Origin: Fimbriimonadaceae bacterium
GTDB lineage: Bacteria > Armatimonadota > UBA10988
NCBI GenBank assembly: GCA_020850355.1
Contig: JADZEX010000062.1
Span: 1 to 64,000, forward strand
Length of the DNA: 64,000 bases
Reading direction: 5' to 3'
Below, piece after piece: positions 29,765 to 38,475 of this stretch (its first letter is position 1; each line of letters begins with the position of its first letter). The notes beneath the pieces are model-generated. The model was not told where the DNA came from. It was given only the letters and a program-made list of their open reading frames with translations, and did no database searches. The translations under genes and the position numbers were made by a program.

Positions 29765-32404
29765 TCAGCGGCCGAGGTCGCCCAGCCCCGCCACCGTGGC
29801 GGCGGTGAGGTAGCAGACCGTGCTGCCCAACTCGCGGCCGCGCAGCGGGTTGCCGTAAAGGTCGACCGCGGTGACGCCGGCCGGAAGCTGGTACGGCGCG
29901 TGCACCGCCCGCGGGATCAGCACCGCCACGGCGCGGTCCGGGGTCGTGAAGAGGTAGGCCGACACGCCGGCCGCCACTTCTCGCACGCGCTGGTAGCGGG
30001 TGCCCTCCAGCAGCCAGGCCAGCGCACTGTGCGCCACGGCGCTGGGGTGCGGGTAACCGTCGTTGGTGACCAGGGTCCGCCAGGGCGGGGCGCTGTCGCC
30101 AGGGTAGTAGTTGAGGCCGTGCATCGTGTACAGGAACACCTTCTCCGACCCGCCGCTGAGCGTCGAGACGACATACCGGACGGTGCTGTCGGCGGCCAGT
30201 TGATAGTCGTCGCGGTTGGCGTAGGGCAGACTGTGCCGCAGCAGCCCATCGAAGGTCGAGGTGCGCAGGGTGGTCCCCTCGGACATCCAGGCCGGCTTGC
30301 CTAGCCGGCCCTGCGCTGCGACGATGGGCGCGGCGGCGTGCTCCAATCCGTCCTTGGTGACGTCGTCGCCCGGGTATCCCAGCGCGGCCGAGGTGTACTT
30401 GTGGTAGGTGAAGACGTCGCAGGTCTGCAGCCCGCCAGCTTGTAGCACGCCCGCGGTCCACTCCTTGCCGTTGTGGCCGCCGTAGCTGTTGAAGCCAGCG
30501 ATGGTCAGCCCCGGATCAACGGCCTTGGCCGCGCGGTAGGCCCGCTCCTGCAGCGCGGCGAAGTCCTGCGCGGCAGTGGCGCTGCGCGCGCGCTGGTCCT
30601 TGGCGGTGGCATCGTAGACCGACCAGAAGCTGCCCCAGGGCTCGTTCCAGACTTCCCAGTGGCGAATCTGCTGGCGGTACCGCGTCGTCACGGTCCGGAC
30701 GTAGGTCTCCCAGGCGTCCAGGTCGCGCGGCTGGTACCAGCGATCCCAGTATCCGTTGCAGGGCTGCGGCCAGCCGGTGACCCAGTGCGGCGCGGTCTCG
30801 AGCTGGCCGAGGATCATCAGGTGGTGGCGCCGGTAGCGGTTGATCTCGTCGTCAAAGAAGACCCAGCGACCGCGCTCGGGCTCCAGCCAGGACCAGCCGA
30901 CGAACTGCATCCCCGCGTCGTGCAGCCGCACCCAGTTGGCACCCGCGGCTTTGGCTGCCAGCAGGTGGCGGGTGGCGGGCAGCGTGTGGACGCCGAACGC
31001 CGAAGCGGGCGCATCCTGGCCCCAGTACCGCGGCCGCCGCAGCCGGCTGACGACCAGCTCGGAGACCTCGCTGAGCGGCTGCCCCGCGGCGTCGACCGCC
31101 TGCAGCTCGATCCGGAACTGCCCCCAGGCCGGCTGCGCGCCGGCGCTGTAATCGAGCACCCCCTGCCGCAGGCCGGCGCCGTTCAGCGGCACCGCCGGCA
31201 GGGCCACCTGCTCGCCGTACAGGTTGACCACCCTCCCCCGCAGTTGCGCCGCGGCGTCGCCGGTGACGGCGTAGGCGACCCGCGCCGGCTCGTCTTCGAA
31301 CTGCACCCGCGCCGCGCTGGCGCTGCTCGGCGGCATCGCCAGCACCACCTCGCAGGGACGTGCCGGACGGTACTCGGTCGCGACGCTCCCACGTTCGACC
31401 TGCAGGGCGTCGACCGCCAGGTCGCCCTGCCAGTCGAGCCGCAGCCCGTGGACCTGGCCGTTGAGCTGCGGGTCGAAGTTCAAGCTGACCCGCTGCCACT
31501 GCGCGGTGGCGGTGAAGTCCCGGCCAGCCAGCCCATAGCCGCTCTGAGCCAGCACCCACAGCCGGCCGCGGCCGGTGCCCCGCAGGCTGAGACTGACGGT
31601 ATGCCGCTCGAAGCTCCAGGGCACCGCGAACGGCGCCGAGTTGAGGCGCAAGAGGCCGGGGCCCTGCACCCGCAAGGCGGGCGCGCCGCTGGGTCCGCGG
31701 TCGGCCGGGTCGTTGCTGAGCTGCACCTGCGCGTCGTCGTTGTCGCGGTCGAGGAACCAGCCGCTCGGCAAGCCCAGCGGCAGCCGCGTGATGGTCGCCA
31801 GGTTGCCGCTGCCGCCGCTGGGGTAGCGCGCCTTGATCGCCGCAATCAGCTCCTCGCGGCTGAACCGCTCCAGCTTCAGGTCGGCCAGATCGAAGACCCC
31901 CGTGCCGCCGTGGCTGAGCTGCAGTCGGATCTCTTGCGGCTGCTGCTCCAACCGGAAGTCGTACTGGTAGTCGCGCCAGCCCTGCGCCAGTTGCGGGCTG
32001 GCCTGCCAAACCGTGGTGTAGGGCGCGCCGGTGAAGCGGATGCCGAACTCCGGCGTGCCTTCGCCCGTGGTGCGGGCCTGGAAAGTCAGCCGCAGGTAGG
32101 CCACCTCTGGGAACAACGGCAGACTGTGGGCGACCTGCAGGTTCCCGCCGCGGAGCTTCTCGATCCGCAGGAAACGCCGACCCTCGTCGACCAGCGGCGT
32201 GTAGCGGATGGCGATGTCGGGCTGCCAGGCGCCGGTGGAGTTCTCGACCCAGCCGGCCGGCAGCGCGCCGGTGACCTCGGTCAGGCCGTCGGCCGACCTG
32301 GCGTTGACCGGGTTGGCGGCGTCGCCGAAGGCGGTGTTGACCAGCACCTCGGCCTGGGCAGCAGCGGTCAGGGCGAGCAGGGCGGCGAGGCCAGCGTAGC
32401 GCAT
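29765..32404 (-). CDS. Secreted clan-A glycoside hydrolase (GH39-like)
   Basis: An 879-residue exported protein starting with MRYAGLAALLALTAAAQA. Two beta-sandwich regions (about residues 19-450) precede a TIM-barrel hydrolase. RHWEVWNEPWGSFW contains the clan GH-A Asn-Glu pair (Glu588 the acid/base), and WMSEGTTLRTS gives Glu709 as the likely nucleophile. The barrel opens at GANWVRLHDAGMQFVGWSW, recalling GH39 and related xylosidase/glucosidase families. The exact family is not certain. The tRNA-Lys gene lies 18 bp upstream of its start on the same strand. Confidence 0.75.
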   Translation of the reverse strand: MRYAGLAALLALTAAAQAEVLVNTAFGDAANPVNARSADGLTEVTGALPAGWVENSTGAWQPDIAIRYTPLVDEGRRFLRIEKLRGGNLQVAHSLPLFPEVAYLRLTFQARTTGEGTPEFGIRFTGAPYTTVWQASPQLAQGWRDYQYDFRLEQQPQEIRLQLSHGGTGVFDLADLKLERFSREELIAAIKARYPSGGSGNLATITRLPLGLPSGWFLDRDNDDAQVQLSNDPADRGPSGAPALRVQGPGLLRLNSAPFAVPWSFERHTVSLSLRGTGRGRLWVLAQSGYGLAGRDFTATAQWQRVSLNFDPQLNGQVHGLRLDWQGDLAVDALQVERGSVATEYRPARPCEVVLAMPPSSASAARVQFEDEPARVAYAVTGDAAAQLRGRVVNLYGEQVALPAVPLNGAGLRQGVLDYSAGAQPAWGQFRIELQAVDAAGQPLSEVSELVVSRLRRPRYWGQDAPASAFGVHTLPATRHLLAAKAAGANWVRLHDAGMQFVGWSWLEPERGRWVFFDDEINRYRRHHLMILGQLETAPHWVTGWPQPCNGYWDRWYQPRDLDAWETYVRTVTTRYRQQIRHWEVWNEPWGSFWSVYDATAKDQRARSATAAQDFAALQERAYRAAKAVDPGLTIAGFNSYGGHNGKEWTAGVLQAGGLQTCDVFTYHKYTSAALGYPGDDVTKDGLEHAAAPIVAAQGRLGKPAWMSEGTTLRTSTFDGLLRHSLPYANRDDYQLAADSTVRYVVSTLSGGSEKVFLYTMHGLNYYPGDSAPPWRTLVTNDGYPHPSAVAHSALAWLLEGTRYQRVREVAAGVSAYLFTTPDRAVAVLIPRAVHAPYQLPAGVTAVDLYGNPLRGRELGSTVCYLTAATVAGLGDLGR

Positions 32405-32422
32405 CAGCGGGCTCCGGGCGGA

Positions 32423-32495
32423 TGCGCCAGACAGGATTCGAACCTGTGACCCTCGGATTAAAAGTCCGCTGCTCTACCGGCTGAGCTACTAGCGC
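32423..32495 (-). tRNA. tRNA-Lys (UUU)
   Basis: Read on the minus strand, a full cloverleaf is visible: acceptor GCGCTAG pairing with CTGGCGC (one G-T pair), D-arm with AGCTCAG, anticodon loop CTTTTAA with anticodon TTT, and T-arm GGTTCGAATCC. The 73-nt gene ends in discriminator A and encodes no CCA tail. It is unpaired with other tRNAs and has its own promoter. Confidence 0.95.
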
Positions 32496-32504
32496 GCGCC
32501 GCCG

Positions 32505-32533
32505 ATTCTACCAGCGGCCCCCGGAGTGGTCAA
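32505..32533 (-). promoter_or_regulatory. Promoter of tRNA-Lys
   Basis: On the minus strand TTGACC (32533-32528) and TAGAAT (32510-32505) are separated by 17 bp, immediately upstream of the tRNA 5' end at 32495. Confidence 0.75.
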
Positions 32534-32575
32534 CGCGAGGCCCGCGCGCGCCCTGCCGGGGCGGCCGCCCGGTGC

Positions 32576-32971
32576 TCAGGCAGCGTCGCCGGAGGTTGGC
32601 TCAGCGGCAGGCTCGGACGAGGGGCGCTCGCGCAGCCAGCGCGCCAGACGGCCGACCAGGGCCCCGACGGTCGCGAAGATCAGGACGTTCAGCAGCAGCA
32701 CATCGACCCGTTCGAGGCCGAAGTAGTCTTGCCGCGGGTCGGCCGCCGGCTCGTACCGCACCAGGTGGCTGTAGAGCTTCCAGAGCCCCCAGACGAGGCT
32801 GCCGAGCAGCCCGTAGAAGAGGCCCCAGAGCAGCCCGAGCCGCGGCTTCAGGCCGCGCAGGCGGGCCCAGACCAGGCCGCCAGTGAGGCCCACCAGAGGC
32901 CCGAGCAGGCCGAGCAGACGGATCGCCTGGGCGACCTGTTGCTCGTCCAGCAGCTCCTTCATCTCGTCCAT
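32576..32971 (-). CDS. Small membrane protein of unknown function
   Basis: A 131-residue protein. An N-terminal amphipathic stretch (MDEMKELLDEQQVAQAIR) is followed by three hydrophobic segments: LLGLLGPLVGLTGGLVWA, LGLLWGLFYGLLGSLVWGLW, and VDVLLLNVLIFATVGALV. The C-terminus is charged. I recognise no family. The start at 32971 is supported by the natural beginning of the helix; longer in-frame starts run into arginine/serine-rich shadow. The ilvN stop is 31 bp upstream, so it may be the last gene of the ilvBN transcript, although nothing ties its function to branched-chain amino acids. Confidence 0.65.
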   Translation of the reverse strand: MDEMKELLDEQQVAQAIRLLGLLGPLVGLTGGLVWARLRGLKPRLGLLWGLFYGLLGSLVWGLWKLYSHLVRYEPAADPRQDYFGLERVDVLLLNVLIFATVGALVGRLARWLRERPSSEPAAEPTSGDAA

Positions 32972-33002
32972 GGTGGCCTCACTGGCGCGATCATACCTGA
33001 GT

Positions 33003-33521
33003 CTAGGTGTCCTGCAAGCCCCGCGCCAGCAGGATCTCGCCGGTCCGCGCCATCTCGATGATGGCGAACTTGTCGAGCAGCTTGATGAAGGCATCGATCT
33101 TCGGCCGGTTGCCGGTCACCTCGATGATCATCTCGCCCTCGGCCAGGTCGACGATGCGGGCGCGGAAGACGTCGCAGAACTGGATCAGCTCCGGCCGGTC
33201 GGCGCTGCCGCAGGCGACCTTCAGCAGGGCCAGCTCGCGCGCCACGACGGCCACGTCGGTGTTGTCGTTGACGGCCTTGACGTCGATCAGCTTCCCGACC
33301 TGGCGGCAGATCTGGCTCAACACGGCGTCGTCGGCATCGACCACGATGGTCATCCGCGAGGTGTCCGGCCGCTCGGTCGTACTGACTGCCAGCGACTCGA
33401 TGTTGTAGCCGCGACGGGCGAACAGACCGGCCACCCGCGTCAACACGCCGGGGCGGTTCTCAACCTCGACCGAGATGGTGTGCGACCGCGTTCGCGGCCC
33501 CGAGCCGTTCAGGCTGCTCAT
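33003..33521 (-). CDS. ilvN: Acetolactate synthase regulatory (small) subunit
   Basis: The small subunit of acetohydroxyacid synthase, which activates the catalytic subunit and mediates valine feedback inhibition. The 172 residues hold the N-terminal ACT domain (HTISVEVENRPGVLTRVAGL, then ARRGYNIESLAV) with the valine-binding region, and the conserved second half (ELALLKVACG, EVTGNRPKIDAFI). It overlaps ilvB by 4 nt (ATGA at 33518-33521), as is usual. Length is close to the typical bacterial form. Its expression is under the valine T-box upstream of ilvB, giving both transcriptional and allosteric control by valine. Confidence 0.95.
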   Translation of the reverse strand: MSSLNGSGPRTRSHTISVEVENRPGVLTRVAGLFARRGYNIESLAVSTTERPDTSRMTIVVDADDAVLSQICRQVGKLIDVKAVNDNTDVAVVARELALLKVACGSADRPELIQFCDVFRARIVDLAEGEMIIEVTGNRPKIDAFIKLLDKFAIIEMARTGEILLARGLQDT

Positions 33522-35236
33522 GCGTCCACTCCTTCCGGCTCCAAGATCGGGGCCGCCGTGTCGCCGCCGGCCGGGACCATCGGCCAGACGTTCTCCTCGT
33601 CATGCACCACAAACTCGACCAGCGCCGGCCCGTCGACCGCGGCCGCCCAGGCCATCGCCTCCTCGACGTCGGCATCGTCGAAGACCCGCCGCCCGACCGC
33701 GCCGTAGGCTTCGAAGAGCTTCACGAAGTCGGGCGAAATGCGCGGCGATTCCGGCGTCGCCACCGTGCTCAGCCAGGTCTCGCTGTAGTTGCGCCCATGG
33801 AACAGCTCCTGCCACTGGCGCACCATGCCGAGGTAGCCGTTGTTGATCAGCAGCACCTTCACCGGCACGCGCTCCAGCACGGCCACGGCCAGCTCCTGGA
33901 TGTTCATCTGCAGTGAGCCATCGCCAGTGACCAGCCAGTTCGCCCGACCGGGCCGCGCGAACCAGGCGCCGATCGCCGCTGGTAGCCCGAAGCCCATCGT
34001 GCCCGCCCCGCCCGAGGTCAGCCAGAGCCGCGGCTCGGCCGGGCGGTAGAACTGCGCCGCCCACATCTGGTGCTGCCCGACATCGGTCGACACGATGGCC
34101 TGCCCGCCGGTCAGGCGGTTGAGCTGCTCCAGCAGATGCTGCGGGCGGATCTCGCCGGTCTCTTTGACGCGGTGCGGCACCAGCGGATGCTGCGCCTTCC
34201 AGTCCTGCACCTGGGTCACCCAGGCCGCTCGCTCGGGATGCCGCTGGACCCGCGGCAGAAGCCGTTGCAGGACCGTCTTCAGGTCGCCCTCGACCCCCAC
34301 CAGCGGCCAGCGGTTCTTGCCCAGCTCGGCGCGGTCGACGTCGATGTGGATCACCTTCGCCTCGGGTGCGAAGGTCGCCAGCTTGCCGGTCACCCGGTCG
34401 TCGAAGCGCGCGCCGACGGTCAGCATCACATCGCAGCGCGTCAGCGCGTAGTTGGCGTAGGCGGCGCCGTGCATGCCAATCATGCCGACCGCCAGGCGGT
34501 GGTCCTCCGGGAAGGCGCCCTTGCCCATCAGGGTCCAGGTGACCGGAATGTCGGCCGCCTCGGCAAACGCCAGCAGCTCGGCCGTGGCGCCGCTGGCCAG
34601 CGCCCCGCCACCGACGTACAGCGTCGGCCGGACCGCCTGGTTGAGCAGCTCGGCCGCCGCCGCCAAGCTGGCCCCATCGGGTTCAGCCGCCGGCTGCTTC
34701 GAGCGCAAGGTGGCGCGGTCGACCTCCAGGCTGCCCTGGAAGGCCTCCAGTTGCACGTCCTTCGGGATGTCGACCAGCACCGGCCCCGGCCGGCCGGTGC
34801 GGGCGATGTGAAACGCCTCGGCGATCACCTGCGGTAACTCGGCGAGGTCGCGGACGAGGTAGCTGTGCTTGACCACCGGCAGGGTGATCCCGGTGGCGTC
34901 GATCTCCTGGAAGCTGTCCTTGCCAATCAGCGGCCGCGGCACCTGACCGGTCAGACAGACGATCGGAATGCTGTCCATGTAGGCATCGGCGATGCCGGTG
35001 ACGAGGTTGGTGACCCCGGGGCCGGACGTCGCGATGCAGACACCGACCTGCCCACTGGCCCGCGCGTAGCCGCCGGCCATCAGGGCCGCGCCCTGCTCGT
35101 GGCGGACCAGAATGTGGCGGATGTCCACCTTGTGGAGGGCGTCGTAGAGCGGAATGACCGCGCCGCCGGGGTAGCCGAAGACCACCTCGACGCCTTCGCG
35201 CCGGAGACATTCCAAGACGACTTCCGCACCGTTCAT
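33518..35236 (-). CDS. ilvB: Acetolactate synthase catalytic (large) subunit
   Basis: A thiamine diphosphate enzyme making 2-acetolactate or 2-aceto-2-hydroxybutyrate, the first common step of valine, leucine and isoleucine synthesis. The 572-residue protein begins MNGAEVVLECLRREGVEVVF and shows FGYPGGAVIPLYDAL, RHEQGAALMAGGYARASG (catalytic Glu), GRFDDRVTGK-like ARFDDRVTGKLATF, and the C-terminal thiamine site GDGSLQMNIQELA...NNGYLGMVRQWQ. This is the anabolic class. The start at 35236 follows GGGAGAG by about 6 nt. It lies directly downstream of a T-box leader and terminator. Confidence 0.96.
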   Translation of the reverse strand: MNGAEVVLECLRREGVEVVFGYPGGAVIPLYDALHKVDIRHILVRHEQGAALMAGGYARASGQVGVCIATSGPGVTNLVTGIADAYMDSIPIVCLTGQVPRPLIGKDSFQEIDATGITLPVVKHSYLVRDLAELPQVIAEAFHIARTGRPGPVLVDIPKDVQLEAFQGSLEVDRATLRSKQPAAEPDGASLAAAAELLNQAVRPTLYVGGGALASGATAELLAFAEAADIPVTWTLMGKGAFPEDHRLAVGMIGMHGAAYANYALTRCDVMLTVGARFDDRVTGKLATFAPEAKVIHIDVDRAELGKNRWPLVGVEGDLKTVLQRLLPRVQRHPERAAWVTQVQDWKAQHPLVPHRVKETGEIRPQHLLEQLNRLTGGQAIVSTDVGQHQMWAAQFYRPAEPRLWLTSGGAGTMGFGLPAAIGAWFARPGRANWLVTGDGSLQMNIQELAVAVLERVPVKVLLINNGYLGMVRQWQELFHGRNYSETWLSTVATPESPRISPDFVKLFEAYGAVGRRVFDDADVEEAMAWAAAVDGPALVEFVVHDEENVWPMVPAGGDTAAPILEPEGVDA

Positions 35237-35247
35237 CTGTCTCTCCC

Positions 35248-35283
35248 AAAAACAAAAACCCCCCGCCCTCAAGGGGCGAGAGG
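35248..35283 (-). terminator. T-box attenuator (intrinsic terminator)
   Basis: On the minus strand CCTCTCGCCC pairs with GGGCGGGGGG (two G-U pairs), loop CTTGA, then TTTTTGTTTTT. It ends 12 nt before the ilvB start codon and competes with the T-box antiterminator. It is the only classic T-tract terminator I found in the window. Confidence 0.9.
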
Positions 35284-35510
35284 TCCCGCGGTACCACCCT
35301 TGTCGAAGCCGTCAGCATCCGACCCAGGTGGTCGGACGACGTCACACGGCTTCCTCTGGAGCGCGATAACGAGCGCCACTCGGCCCGACCTAACCCCCGG
35401 AGGGGTTCAGCCAGGCGGCTCGGGAGCGACCTTCGGCGCCGTTCGAGGCCGGTCTTACACCACGAGGACCGGCTCGCTGGACTCGACGGAGGCGCCTACT
35501 CCTCTCCGTC
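35248..35510 (-). promoter_or_regulatory. T-box riboswitch leader of ilvBN, valine specifier
   Basis: The minus-strand leader contains the invariant T-box AGGGTGGTACCGCGG (35300-35286). Stem I shows GACGGAGAGGAGTAGG (from 35510) on the 5' side with AGTA of the loop-E motif, the apical GGTGTAAG, and on the 3' side GAAGGTCGCTCCCGAG. Aligned with the B. subtilis glyQS leader as I recall it, GAA-N-codon-N gives specifier GTC (35430-35428), a valine codon. T-box leaders bind uncharged tRNA and switch a terminator into an antiterminator, so ilvBN should be induced when valyl-tRNA is uncharged. The attenuator follows at 35283-35248. Confidence 0.93.
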
Positions 35511-35527
35511 ATGGCCAAGACCCAATC

Positions 35528-35557
35528 ATCGTAGCCGCCCGCCCGCCGGCCTGTCAA
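35528..35557 (-). promoter_or_regulatory. Promoter of the T-box-ilvBN transcript
   Basis: On the minus strand TTGACA (35557-35552) and TACGAT (35533-35528) are 18 bp apart, placing the transcript start near 35521, about 11 nt before stem I. Confidence 0.7.
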
Positions 35558-35582
35558 GGCCCGATTCGGGCATCCACCAACC

Positions 35583-38336
35583 TTAGGGTCCGGTAATCAG
35601 GTAGTAGACCGTCCGCGGATCCAGGGCGATGCTCGCGGCGCTGCCCGCGGGACCGGCCGGGTAGCCGTTGGCGTCGAGCCGGGTAACCGTCAGCGTGGCC
35701 GCGTCGGCGCGCTTGAACTTCACCGTGCCGGCCAGTTCGCGCACCAGCCAGGGGTCGCGGCCGACGTTCGTGATCCGTTGCACCCCGTCGTCGCCCACCG
35801 GCGTGGTGCGGAAGTCGGTGCCCTTCTCCTCGCTCATTACCTGCAGCAGCATCCGGCGGCTGCTGGCGAGCGGCTGGGCATCCAGCGCGACCACCACAAT
35901 CTGGCCCAACGTCAGCGACGATTGCACCGTCAGGTCGGTGGTCTGCACCGCGCCGGCGGTCGCCAGCGTGCCGCAGACACCCTGCGCCGCCGGGGCGTTG
36001 AGCAGCAGGCGGCCCCGGCCGTAGTCCAGCCGCAGTTCGCCGCTGGAGCTGCTAACGGTCATCTTCTGGCGGTCCACCCAGGTGCCCAGGTCCCGGATGG
36101 TCGACGCCGCCGGCGCCGCGGTGAAGCTCACCGCAGTGCGGCCGACGTAGTGCACCAGCGGGTCGATCAGCCCGACCTGTTGCATCCCCTGGGCGGTCGT
36201 CGGGACGTCCTTCAGGCGCAACTCGTCGAGCCCAGCGCCCTGGGGCAGAATGGTGCCGCGGAGCTGGAACAGCTCGGGCAGGGCCAGCTTCAGGTCGACC
36301 ATCAGGTCGCCGGGGCGAATCAGCCCGCGGCGGTAGATCAGCGCCGCGGCCGGGAACTGACCGGCGGTGGCCGGGGTCAGGACGGTCCAGGGCTGCATCC
36401 AGAAGTTCGGCTTGACCTGCCAGCCGGTCGAGTCGAAGGCGAAGTGGACGACCGCGTCGCTGTCCTGCAGCGCGGCGTAGCTCGCCAGGTAGAGCGGCGC
36501 CTCGCTACGGTAGCGGTTCGGCCGCGTGAAGGCGTGCTCCGAGACCATCGACGGCTTGCCGTCATACTTCGGGTCCATCACGGTGTGCTCGAACTGCCGC
36601 GGCTTGCCCGGCTCCTCGGCCTCGAAGCGCAGCGCGCTGCGGTCGCGGTAGGTGTGTCCCTCGCGGATCGACCAGGCTGCGTTGTCGCCCTTGTGGAAGC
36701 AACCAAAGTAACCGTGGCGGTCGATGAAGTCGCCGACGGTGTAGGTCCACTTCTCCAGCGGCCCGAACACCTCGGCGCTGGCGGTGGTCCAGTTGCTGGC
36801 GCAGATCACGCCCTGGAAGCCGAGTTGGCGCAGATACTGGGACTGCGCCTGGTAGAAGCCGCGCTGGTGTTCGGCCAGGAACCGGGCGGTGTCCTGGTCG
36901 CGGGGCCGCTTCTCGTTGAAGATGTTCCAGAGCGCCCGGAAGGCCATCCGGCCGGCGCCCAGGTCGTCGCGCGCTTCACGTTGGCCGCCCCAGCTCTGGT
37001 AGGCCGCCTCCAGCGAGCCGTACCGCTGCCGCAGCCAGTCGCCGAACAGCTTCTCCAGGATCCGCAGTTGTGGGTCGGGGATGTTCTGCGGGGCGAAGGT
37101 CCAGAAGAAGTAGCTGTCCTCGTTGACGATCTCGCAGCCCATCACCGCCGGCTCCTGCGCCAAGGTGCGCCCTGTGGCCGGGCTGGCGGTGGTCAAGATG
37201 GCCCGCCACCAGGACTGGTAGACCTGCTGGAAGTCGGGGTTGAAGGTCAGCGCCGCAAAGGGATGCTTGGTGCCGTCGTAGCCCTGCAACCAGGGCGTGC
37301 CGGCCTTGGGGGTCAGCCAGAGCGGGAAGTAGATGCTAAGGTGGCTGTAGATGCCCTCCTGGCGCATCGCCTCGACGACCTCCGTCAGGTGCTTCACCTT
37401 GGCCGGGTCGACGCTCCCGTCCTGGTTGGCGACCGCCCCGTGCAGGCGCACCAGGTTGACTCCGAGCTTGGCCAACTGCCGCGCCAGCCGCCGCAGCGTG
37501 GCACCGTCGGTGATGTCGCTGCGCGGGCCGTTGACCGCCCAGAAGCGCACCGGCTGGCCCGTCTTGCCGTGCACGAAGTGCCCGTCGCGGACCGTGATGA
37601 AGCCGTTCTCGCCGGCCAGCTTTTCGTTCAGGAAGCGCAGGTCGATGGCGCTCTCCGGACCGAACGGATCCGGTTCGGGCGCGAACGGGAACCAGCCCTG
37701 GTTGGCGGCGGCGAGCTGTGCCATGGCGGCGGCCATCTGGTCGGGGCGCAGGGTGCCTTGGGGGGTGAACGGCCGGGTGGTCAGCACGAAGCAGTCGATC
37801 GAGCCGTGGTTGTTGTTGGCGCTATCGAACCGGAAGCGCAGGAGGTGCGGCCCGGCCGCCAGGTCCAGCGTGGCCGGCTGGCACCAGGTCACGAAACGCA
37901 GGTCGGGCTTGCCGTCGGCGGCGAGGTTGACCGTCTCGGTCTGCTGCGCGCTGAGGTTGACCGGCTGCCAGGGCCCAGTGTCGACCTGCAGCTTGAGACT
38001 CGCCTGGACCGGGTTGGCGCGCAGCCAGAGCGCCCATTGGCCGGCCGCCGGCAGCGTCACGCGGTACTCGGCTTCGCCGGGGCCGCGGTCACTCCAGTGG
38101 CTCAGGAAGTCGTTGCCACTCAGCAACTCGCGCTTCACGGCCTGGCCGTACCAGGGGTGACGCACGGCGTTGGTGCGGGTGGCCTGTTCGCCCTCGACCC
38201 ACACAAAGGTCGGCCCCGCGGCAGCCGGGGCGGCCGCGGCCTGCACGCGGGTCGGCGCGGGCGGTTGCTGCGCCCGCACGCAGCCGGGCAGATGGGCAAT
38301 CAGCAGCAAACCGAGCAGCACACGGAGCGAAGTCAT
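35583..38336 (-). CDS. Secreted glycoside hydrolase, cellulase-type TIM barrel
   Basis: A 917-residue exported protein. The N-terminus MTSLRVLLGLLLIAHLPGC resembles a lipoprotein or secretory signal. A carbohydrate-binding-like beta-sandwich (about residues 45-200; FVWVEGEQATRTN, WALWLRANPVQASL) comes first. The barrel begins at FWAVNGPRSDITDGATLRR and has CEIVNEDSYFFW (Asn405-Glu406, the clan-A acid/base) and PSMVSEHAFTRPN (Glu600, likely nucleophile). A beta-rich C-terminus follows. I judge it a clan GH-A glycosidase near GH5, of unknown substrate. The start at 38336 places the signal; upstream in-frame sequence is arginine-rich shadow. It is the third large secreted glycosidase in the window. 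Confidence 0.75.
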   Translation of the reverse strand: MTSLRVLLGLLLIAHLPGCVRAQQPPAPTRVQAAAAPAAAGPTFVWVEGEQATRTNAVRHPWYGQAVKRELLSGNDFLSHWSDRGPGEAEYRVTLPAAGQWALWLRANPVQASLKLQVDTGPWQPVNLSAQQTETVNLAADGKPDLRFVTWCQPATLDLAAGPHLLRFRFDSANNNHGSIDCFVLTTRPFTPQGTLRPDQMAAAMAQLAAANQGWFPFAPEPDPFGPESAIDLRFLNEKLAGENGFITVRDGHFVHGKTGQPVRFWAVNGPRSDITDGATLRRLARQLAKLGVNLVRLHGAVANQDGSVDPAKVKHLTEVVEAMRQEGIYSHLSIYFPLWLTPKAGTPWLQGYDGTKHPFAALTFNPDFQQVYQSWWRAILTTASPATGRTLAQEPAVMGCEIVNEDSYFFWTFAPQNIPDPQLRILEKLFGDWLRQRYGSLEAAYQSWGGQREARDDLGAGRMAFRALWNIFNEKRPRDQDTARFLAEHQRGFYQAQSQYLRQLGFQGVICASNWTTASAEVFGPLEKWTYTVGDFIDRHGYFGCFHKGDNAAWSIREGHTYRDRSALRFEAEEPGKPRQFEHTVMDPKYDGKPSMVSEHAFTRPNRYRSEAPLYLASYAALQDSDAVVHFAFDSTGWQVKPNFWMQPWTVLTPATAGQFPAAALIYRRGLIRPGDLMVDLKLALPELFQLRGTILPQGAGLDELRLKDVPTTAQGMQQVGLIDPLVHYVGRTAVSFTAAPAASTIRDLGTWVDRQKMTVSSSSGELRLDYGRGRLLLNAPAAQGVCGTLATAGAVQTTDLTVQSSLTLGQIVVVALDAQPLASSRRMLLQVMSEEKGTDFRTTPVGDDGVQRITNVGRDPWLVRELAGTVKFKRADAATLTVTRLDANGYPAGPAGSAASIALDPRTVYYLITGP

Positions 38337-38419
38337 GGCCTGGCGTCCAGCGCCCTGCGACGGGCGACGGCACCTACTTCGGAGCCGCCGGTCGGTTTCC
38401 TTGTGGGACCCCAACAGCA

Positions 38420-38447
38420 GACCGGCCGCGCGGTCGCGCGGCCGGTC
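38420..38447 (-). terminator. Hairpin downstream of the acidic-protein gene
   Basis: GACCGGCCGCGC (38420-38431) pairs with GCGCGGCCGGTC (38436-38447) around GGTC, a perfect 12-bp stem, 29 bp after the stop of the upstream minus-strand gene. No T tract follows. Confidence 0.5.
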
Positions 38448-38475
38448 GCGAACGGTCAAGCAGCGGGCCAGACGC

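Noticed and set aside
32423-32495. Integration site at the tRNA-Lys 3' end
   Set aside because: tRNA 3' ends are frequent attachment sites, but there is no integrase, no repeated tRNA fragment and no foreign-looking composition in the flanks.
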